Both the position numbers and the translations under genes were made by a program. Positions 9,901 to 10,578 of a stretch of 10,578 nucleotides of DNA are shown in pieces (position 1 is the first letter of the stretch; every line of letters starts with the position of its first letter). The notes beneath the pieces were generated by a model. That model was not told the DNA's origin and searched no databases. It saw only the letters and a program-made list of their open reading frames with translations. The DNA is taken from assembly GCA_964605095.1 (NCBI GenBank), contig CAZSBS010000170.1, positions 1 through 10,578 on the forward strand, in the 5' to 3' direction. The stretch is from JAUWQU01 sp964605095. Lineage in GTDB: Bacteria > Planctomycetota > Phycisphaerae > SM23-33.

Positions 9901-10578
9901 CCATGGAATGTCCCATCGCTGGTCCACAAGCCCAAGCCCACGTCGGAGGCATTGCAGGTGAAATAGAAACTGCCGCCCACGGCGAACATTTCCGTGGTGT
10001 CCTCGAGCGTCAACTCGGTGAAATCCTGCACCTTGAAGGCAAGCGTGGCCTGGGCGATGGAGTCAGGGTTGGCGCGGAGGTCGGCAAAGTCGCGCAGGTC
10101 GGCGTCGATGATGACGGACCGGTCGCTGTTGTCCAGCCCGCCGATGTCGTAGAAGTCGAACCCGTTTCCTACGTTGCCCTCGCTGTCGGCGCTGCCGGTG
10201 TGTACCGGCACATCCACCGTGCCGTACATGTCGTACGGCTGGTTCGTGCGGAGGGCGTCCTCGGGCGAGCCGTCGCCGACCGTGCGGAAGCGATACCATT
10301 GCTCGGTCTGCCCGGCCTCGAGGATGCCCTGCTGGACGACCGGACCGTCCAGGCGGTTGTGGATGACTTCACCCACGCCCTCGAAGGCATCGTTGCTGAT
10401 GGAGATCGTGCCGTAGAGCGGCACGTCGAAGATTCGCGGCGCCCCGGCCAGCATGTAGACCTTGCCGGCATCGACGAGGATGTCGGCGGCGACGACGTCC
10501 GCGCCGCCTGCGCCAATGAAGAGCTCGTCGAAGTGGTCGCCGTTCAGGTCCGCGGCTGAGACGCACTCGCCGAAGCGG
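936..10578 (-). CDS. Giant multidomain surface/extracellular protein, 5'-truncated by window edge
   Basis: One uninterrupted frame of at least 3213 codons ends in TAG at 936-938 and is still open at 10578. Residue 1 below is the first complete codon, 10575-10577. The first in-frame ATG (10452-10454, residue 42) is not the start, because an FG-GAP calcium motif (DLNGDHFDE, residues 10-18) lies upstream of it in frame. Order of modules: FG-GAP 2-45; propeller-like 191-601; DNRLRE-like 609-701; PPC-like 704-758; RTX-like 767-803; LRR 879-1049 and 1202-1231 flanking a golvesin-like domain 1053-1195; propeller-like 1246-1616; SdrD-B-like 1629-1731; propeller-like 1761-2151; Ig-like 2154-2213; PKD-like 2221-2803; VFYNNS module 2804-2956; dockerin 2960-3015; Ala/Pro-rich tail 3016-3213. 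The composition is rich in Asp, Gly, Thr and Tyr and poor in Lys, with no membrane segment and no enzyme motif seen. Inferred role: an exported, calcium-stabilised adhesive or matrix protein of a planctomycete. Signal peptide, promoter and RBS lie outside the window. The reading frame is certain; the function is inferred. Confidence 0.95.
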   Translation of the reverse strand, partial: RFGECVSAADLNGDHFDELFIGAGGADVVAADILVDAGKVYMLAGAPRIFDVPLYGTISISNDAFEGVGEVIHNRLDGPVVQQGILEAGQTEQWYRFRTVGDGSPEDALRTNQPYDMYGTVDVPVHTGSADSEGNVGNGFDFYDIGGLDNSDRSVIIDADLRDFADLRANPDSIAQATLAFKVQDFTELTLEDTTEMFAVGGSFYFTCNASDVGLGLWTSDGTFHGTEAMDLPTGLFGVDGLYKVSDDAIAITKYSPQLGLGMYIWDITAQTWSGRIDLGDADSLLQLARISTQFGPATYAVTSSYGMDFTLLGIDGTNVSVIETWYQVASVDLHATADRLYVAVNDWGTTGLSYLYRGNLVSVGLFDYNGIGEFLIAGNDLYLTGTLYGQSAKVLWHYAPGGTLTEVLPSSGRVVNPMGLTLVGDMVYGFADMASGQSTNSSLFRVSVGSAAVESHELMYYGPYYGMRTPEMVYVESTQDLYMLYGTYGQADGTDLLYLPLSSEVNPTGTLAMTSLAYRYDGLGSHLVEFDGGAVFVQGDPTQHVTAKLMRLDQVTGVTEVDQFAEDDDQPFFLASTGSALLVTQEARHHSELLTLGSQGLSPLSEPDYVDVTLTIDVLGVESDGAASWEDLSLPALATMTQVYRVYGGGTIVQLDVTDLLDQAIEAGLRRVAFRVSSGADTDIRVYDMDDFPALLRIEQISGVMLDLYDADGGLLRQGVTGMDLRNMPAGKYYLRAYRPASEAQFACPYEIEIAAPTRGWSWAPTDRDRIYGQDGDDILVGNDDADLLWGESGSDAFVGESFEPRDRTEDERLRVADSDELVGSNAADVLDPVINDCFMYSATVERVAAALNIPTVNVSDEWGSTTRFAVPVYSSQLKELTWLDLSGISDLMNLEGLEYATNLMRLDFRGSGIGVNAVNPLTSRLATSEPGEHVPDEGWQVGLTRLRELYFDNAENISQFAFDSWQISFDAILSQIMPMPTLYVLSAANVGLTSIDSLESIRELRFLDLTGNDIVDIAPLADAVMWGDLEVVLLGGNSIDDAGPLLPAWIADDHDAGEAFLQSTSFEADGWFRNLNYACSDAYQGGYHYFVGDGTATWQIDDVPVGTYEIYATWHAHDANASDATYRVWMDGEDSDGDVEVDQRIAPMGLEYAGLEWQLIGTYTKGIAGSVSVSLIADDADGTVIDDAVMLRAAGGVGGSLRVVDLTGNPLDDASVAAHMPALDAAAAENGADTGLPSSVRYDVRQNVFSTLLNDDVVEMPYGGVKSDDITLTRYATTRKEGYPLAVLRAGQDAVWRLDAVTTSTHALGRSLVNAMGLSPEEGVDPEALLSYGFTAGGDLILGVDTTAGGRLYLVDSGTGEVLTYDQANGLPHDIFVTTDIDNPKLLEYWAKNVYWRSADLNGGLASAMLPVWLDDDYRLGGSDTHAYAGDADELWSVRFSDGLVTMMLDADDFVDATHGQGTMVDFAVTADGEIAALLEFADGASCLRYFSTANQHTAIRTRWPNWLSAPVAIEADATLSYLTVVCDDGQSVYLYCRNALKPSMDWAELVATAGPDEPGYSQAMMLPRQYTLMVADQAGLDAWAAVIGDSAFAQYYAFSTGSYTVPLRLTDGDIGGGGAANFYQDVHVGVGAIYGQVIMDGVGQENRLIYIDDNFNDQWDSWERYTYTDCLGYYVLTDLPLDSTYYVRQADPFGELGGQVSPTEYITVSLSAQGDPVATGADFDNYSAAVIRHTPADPNEGDNVRVYDDAQDVTPSTPIGGIIADVAAGSDSSFAHLYTELGGKLYFVADGTYESGDSGGLYVYDPADNSVTRVMVAPDPGLPETTVPFTGVDDMIAAEGMLFIAGRLEGGGERALIRYNPADGSLDIIADGSKPLDLCAFNGKIVFSGGLTYDDNREFFYVPALGTFTAGDVSSYDLNSVQGSNPSGFVEYNGYLYFGARGRYAGYDDGRELWRWNGSGSPSVASKLSLSSTGYEPADLVVHGGSLYFTGQYLGYVNPYGSSVRTLYAFNGASVSILADAPADIDPSLTGMDLHLADTVIANGKLAMIYSSDSVTSIVTYDGGFDLLSAPGENFSILLGGDDLYYGYYTASAGYELARYDGSTFTQYDLFLGNRYGSPYQAVEFAGEVFVSFADRNWGVEFGRLFTNPTYEYLWELWGPDGSPIDLGPAATAGYELYFTPTDSGVYRARMTKTLAGCIETWSDETVFYVAEELGYLSDPSNIVIPHGTPAEQTLYIFGDAGSDTWVLDIDWGDGLAGQVSTTAPDNAAEISHDYFMSGEYTVTVHLRQSDQPQGTILDEVSFDVEVLNQPPTVTNALDDYDILEGESLDLTASWSDPGGNVDTPYTAEWVVRHGGADVLTHTGQSLRFASDEAGDYQVYLRVTDGTGDASALTLVANVTVLNPAPTVVLDVIGAPDGQWLESSLIALKARVTNPDPGTLSYEWDFDYDGVTFNIDATGSTVTASFADDGTYTLAVRVTAVQAGQTVSTIETAEITLADEPALLGFVIGDNDGHAWREGDSFQATAWVDDVAIDVADYAISYEVLLDGGSAAILQGDGGSVVFALPNDGTYEVRFTLTEIATSTVVATGGGTFTATNVAPDFTVDAPSWTIPEGDVLELTGIVYDPSTAADEGLSYSIAWGDGTVDTGLVGDGSGPGSGGAVLNFSHLYAADGTFTAVVTISDADGGSDSFTNDVVVENTPASLADVPASLAGGIGETITFSGMVSDLPGEVLKLRIDFGDGIVLPITLTNVPPGSGSWSFSAGHRYKAAGTYNASVKVYDGDLGTPSDTETVSVSIVPAAEASIAGRYVFYNNSPLDGGLGGAGVEDDGAIATDKSALLPGQTGGASNCTIYAKGLNGIMVDIADFAGAEGVSVVTVGDYFGFKVGSGGDPTGWGTAPSVHAVGVRPGAGESGSDRVTVIWVDGAISNQWLQVTVKAGAATGLVEDDVFYFGNIPGDGDSDGIVDAADFIAFKRQFGDAVASGSQSDYNCSGTVDWGDLQALSGNMGGGLAMPFQAPAPLGGISAKADTVAGDEDAPATEVRAPQPDPVSPIAQTDSSVIPETTSPVRAPAAPATPLEVLAAQSVLCADPAVLSVLDSIVQPMALSPLGGTAVPASVLVWPAKAVAPPAVPARRHPVGPASGQMCADALGLARPYWAGLSQIRESADAGWMTDSLLDIADRLKKLRHGPAELDICDYEAMKARLRAATV
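939..1532 (-). other. Ala/Pro-rich C-terminal tail after the dockerin
   Basis: The last 198 residues (3016-3213) follow the dockerin. They have a Pro/Ala/Val-rich, probably disordered first part (repeats of the TSPVRAPAAPATP kind). A mildly hydrophobic stretch around VLSVLDSIVQPMALSPLGG follows, and the end is charged and helical (LLDIADRLKKLRHGPAELDI, then YEAMKARLRAATV). Cysteines occur at SVLCADP, QMCADAL and DICDY. There is no PEP-CTERM, LPXTG or terminal membrane helix. I do not recognise a family. It could be a sorting or anchoring region specific to the lineage. Confidence 0.6.
1533..1700 (-). other. Dockerin type I-like pair of calcium loops
   Basis: Residues 2960-3015 hold two EF-hand-like loops. 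The first, GDGDSDGIVDAADF, offers Asp 2961, 2963, 2965 and 2972 at loop positions 1, 3, 5 and 12, and is followed by the helix IAFKRQFG. The second, SDYNCSGTVDWGDLQ, offers Asp 2991, Asn 2993, Ser 2995 and Asp 3002 at the same positions. Its Cys at loop position 4 is common in planctomycete versions. Both loops look competent for calcium. No cohesin is present in the window, so a cellulosome role should not be assumed. Confidence 0.85.
1710..2168 (-). other. Planctomycete VFYNNS module preceding the dockerin
   Basis: Residues 2804-2956 contain GRYVFYNNSPLDG, DDGAIATDKSALLPGQ, GLNGIMVDIADFAG, FKVG, GSDRVTVIWVDGAISNQWLQ and DVFYFGN. I recognise this combination as a recurrent module of planctomycete secreted proteins, usually placed directly before a dockerin or EF-hand pair and often near the C-terminus. 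Its function is not established to my knowledge. It is the strongest lineage marker in the window. Confidence 0.8.
2169..4118 (-). other. Ig-like segment and about six tandem PKD-like domains
   Basis: Residues 2154-2213 form an Ig-like unit that ends its strand pair with DSGVYRARM. Residues 2221-2803 follow as roughly 95-100-residue repeats. The PKD signatures seen are DIDWGDG (2252-2258), SWSDPGGN (2337-2344), YEWDFDYDG (from 2445), AWGDG (2642-2646) and DFGDG (2741-2745). They pair with closing strands such as HDYFMSGEYTVTVHL, SDEAGDYQVYLRVTDG, SHLYAADGTFTAVVTISDAD and HRYKAAGTYNASVKVYDGD. The repeat near residues 2504-2601 is the most divergent. PKD domains serve as extracellular spacers and sometimes bind polysaccharide or protein. 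Confidence 0.8.
4125..5297 (-). other. Third propeller-like region (ELW/hyalin-related)
   Basis: Residues 1761-2151 show the clearest blade periodicity in the protein. They alternate 'observe' strands (GKLYFVADGT, GMLFIAGRL, GKIVFSGG, GYLYFGARG, GSLYFTGQY, GKLAMIYSS, DDLYYGYYT) with 'label' strands (GLYVYDPADN, ALIRYNPADG, ELWRWNGSG, TLYAFNGAS, ELARYDGST). ELWRWNG and ELARYDG are degenerate ELWxxDG units. The whole is probably a propeller of about seven blades. No catalytic residues are evident. Confidence 0.6.
5385..5693 (-). other. SdrD-B / carboxypeptidase-regulatory-like domain
   Basis: Residues 1629-1731 contain IYGQVIMDG, then LIYIDDNFNDQWDSWERYTY, DCLGYYVLTDLP and STYYVRQ. This follows the planctomycete version of the SdrD-B/Cna-B-like fold: 'I.G.V..D....N..VYLD.N.NG..D.GE...T...G.Y.F..LP.G.Y.VR'. 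The acidic D-D-N-x-N-D-x-x-D loop is a likely calcium site, although the usual Gly before the last Asp is replaced. Such domains commonly act as stiff spacers in surface proteins. Confidence 0.65.
5730..6842 (-). other. Second propeller-like region, family not recognised
   Basis: Residues 1246-1616 repeat short strand pairs such as GGDLILGVDTTAGGRLYLVD, DELWSVRFSDG, DGEIAALLEFADG and GQSVYLYCRN. The pattern resembles blades of a beta-propeller, but no ELWxxDGT or FG-GAP motif is retained. The segment around TWPNW-like 'TRWPNWLSAP' and the MDWAELVATAGP stretch match nothing I recognise. I call this only as a probable beta-rich, propeller-like region. Confidence 0.4.
6885..6974 (-). other. Terminal leucine-rich repeat unit after the golvesin-like insertion
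   Basis: Residues 1202-1231 read SLRVVDLTGNPLDDASVAAH, then a short helix MPALDAAAA. This is a normal final LRR unit: the L..LDL.GNPL strand followed by the 'I..YIP.L' type closing helix seen at the C-terminal end of many bacterial LRR domains. It appears to complete the LRR solenoid that is interrupted by the golvesin-like module. Confidence 0.7.
6993..7421 (-). other. Golvesin-like beta-sandwich module inserted in the LRR domain
   Basis: Residues 1053-1195 begin ADDHDAGEAFLQS and run through YQGGYHYFVGDGTATWQI, VPVGTYEIYATWHAHDANAS, a VDQ strand, LEWQLIGTYT and TVIDDAVMLRA. This matches the golvesin C-terminal-like pattern: a D.D.G start, a G....GDG..ATW strand, PGTYEVYATW followed by N.A..A.Y, a W..LG.F strand, and the closing ADAV.L. 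Such modules occur in extracellular proteins and are thought to bind carbohydrate or pack against partner domains. It lies exactly between the last LRR strand upstream (VVLLGGNSIDD) and another LRR unit downstream. Confidence 0.75.
7431..7943 (-). other. Leucine-rich repeat domain, first part
   Basis: Residues 879-1049 contain repeats of the bacterial (internalin/LRR_4-like) type: LTWLDLSGISDLMNLEGLEY, LMRLDFRGSGI, LRELYFDNAENI, LYVLSAANVGLTSIDSLESI, LRFLDLTGNDIVDIAPLADA and LEVVLLGGNSIDD. Just upstream, the stretch around ATVERVAAALNIP resembles the N-terminal helix that caps many such domains. Spacing is irregular, because two longer insertions separate repeats 2 and 3 and repeats 3 and 4. 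LRR domains mediate protein-protein or ligand contact, but the partner is unknown. Confidence 0.8.
8169..8279 (-). other. Short RTX-like (hemolysin-type) calcium-binding block
   Basis: Residues 767-803 hold DRDRIYGQDGDDILVG, then DDADLLWGESGSDAFVG. These fit about three degenerate copies of the GGxGxDxLx nonapeptide that forms calcium-filled parallel beta-rolls. Two copies keep the G-x-D-D/S-D core; the middle one is weak. The block is too short to form a full beta-roll by itself. It probably acts as a calcium-binding linker between the PPC-like domain and the LRR domain. Confidence 0.65.
8304..8753 (-). other. DNRLRE-like segment followed by PPC-like beta-sandwich
   Basis: Residues 609-701 include VQLDVTDLLDQAIEAGLRRV, close to the 'VxxDVTDLVQxW...G' signature of DNRLRE (disaggregatase-related, possibly carbohydrate-binding) domains. 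Residues 704-758 contain LDLYDADGGLL, then DLRNMPAGKYYLRAY and YEIEI. This is the pattern of bacterial pre-peptidase C-terminal (PPC) domains, with the 'L.AGTYYLRV' strand. The PPC assignment is the firmer of the two. PPC modules usually sit in secreted proteins. Confidence 0.55.
8775..10007 (-). other. First propeller-like region with an ELWxxDGTxxGT motif
   Basis: Residues 191-601 hold repeated short beta-strand units of the form 'GGSFYFT', 'GNDLYLTG', 'GDMVYGFA', 'GGAVFVQG'. These are spaced roughly as the blades of a beta-propeller. One clear LWTSDGTFHGTEAMDL motif sits at residues 217-232 (9882-9929). It matches the ELWxxDGTxxGT repeat found in hyalin-like and planctomycete surface proteins. 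The other blades have lost the motif. The propeller fold is inferred from strand periodicity; the motif is seen directly. Confidence 0.6.
10443..10574 (-). other. FG-GAP (integrin-alpha-type) repeat at the window edge
   Basis: Residues 2-45 of the visible protein begin FGECVSAADLNGDHFDELFI and continue through GAGGA to KVYMLAG. This is the FG-GAP pattern: an FG pair, a DxNGDxxDE calcium loop, a hydrophobic strand, GA, then a strand of the VYVL type. FG-GAP repeats come as blades of a seven-bladed propeller, so more copies are expected upstream, outside the window. Residues after it contain a QWYRFRTVGDG segment, which I recall following FG-GAP propellers in planctomycete giant proteins. Confidence 0.85.

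Noticed and set aside
8805..10559. Long plus-strand open frame (584 codons) opposite the giant gene's N-terminal part
   Set aside because: It is fully antisense to a frame with clear domain motifs. Its translation is rich in Arg, Val and His with no recognisable motif, as expected for a shadow frame in GC-rich DNA.
1..10578. CRISPR array, tRNA, rRNA or riboswitch
   Set aside because: No regularly spaced direct repeats, cloverleaf-type sequence or conserved RNA motif was seen; nearly all the window is protein-coding.

Overview
This GC-rich window holds two things: most of one giant minus-strand gene, and a decayed insertion-sequence transposase next to its 3' end. The giant protein has a mosaic of extracellular modules: FG-GAP, ELWxxDGTxxGT-type propellers, a short RTX-like block, leucine-rich repeats, a golvesin-like module, PKD domains, a 'VFYNNS...DG...AIATDK.ALLPGQ' module and a dockerin type I pair. 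This combination, and especially the VFYNNS module followed by a dockerin, is characteristic of Planctomycetota (Phycisphaerae or Pirellulales-like lineages). The phylum is inferred from domain style alone, since the window has no rRNA or housekeeping gene.

Layout, left to right: positions 1-90 are noncoding and are probably the outer end of the IS remnant. Positions 91 to about 782 (minus strand) are a DDE/integrase-core transposase pseudogene. Its N-terminal and C-terminal thirds are recognisable but lie in different frames, and the middle, including the first catalytic Asp, is gone. Positions 783-935 are a short intergenic stretch with a small inverted repeat and two GGGGACA words. Positions 936-10578 (minus strand) are one uninterrupted reading frame of at least 3213 codons. 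It is still open at the right edge, so the true start, signal peptide and promoter lie outside the window.

Read from its N-terminal side (right to left in coordinates), the giant protein has: an FG-GAP repeat; a propeller-like region with one clear LWTSDGTxxGT motif; a DNRLRE-like and then a PPC-like beta domain; a short RTX-like calcium-binding block; leucine-rich repeats interrupted by a golvesin-like domain; a second propeller-like region; an SdrD-B/carboxypeptidase-regulatory-like fold; a third propeller-like region; an Ig-like segment; about six PKD-like beta-sandwiches; the VFYNNS module; a dockerin pair; and a 198-residue Ala/Pro-rich tail. It is most likely an exported, calcium-stabilised cell-surface or matrix protein used for adhesion or carbohydrate contact. 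No enzymatic active site was recognised.

I do not see a new multi-gene system here. The points most worth a second look are the golvesin-like insertion inside the LRR domain, the uncharacterised tail after the dockerin, and the internally deleted transposase.
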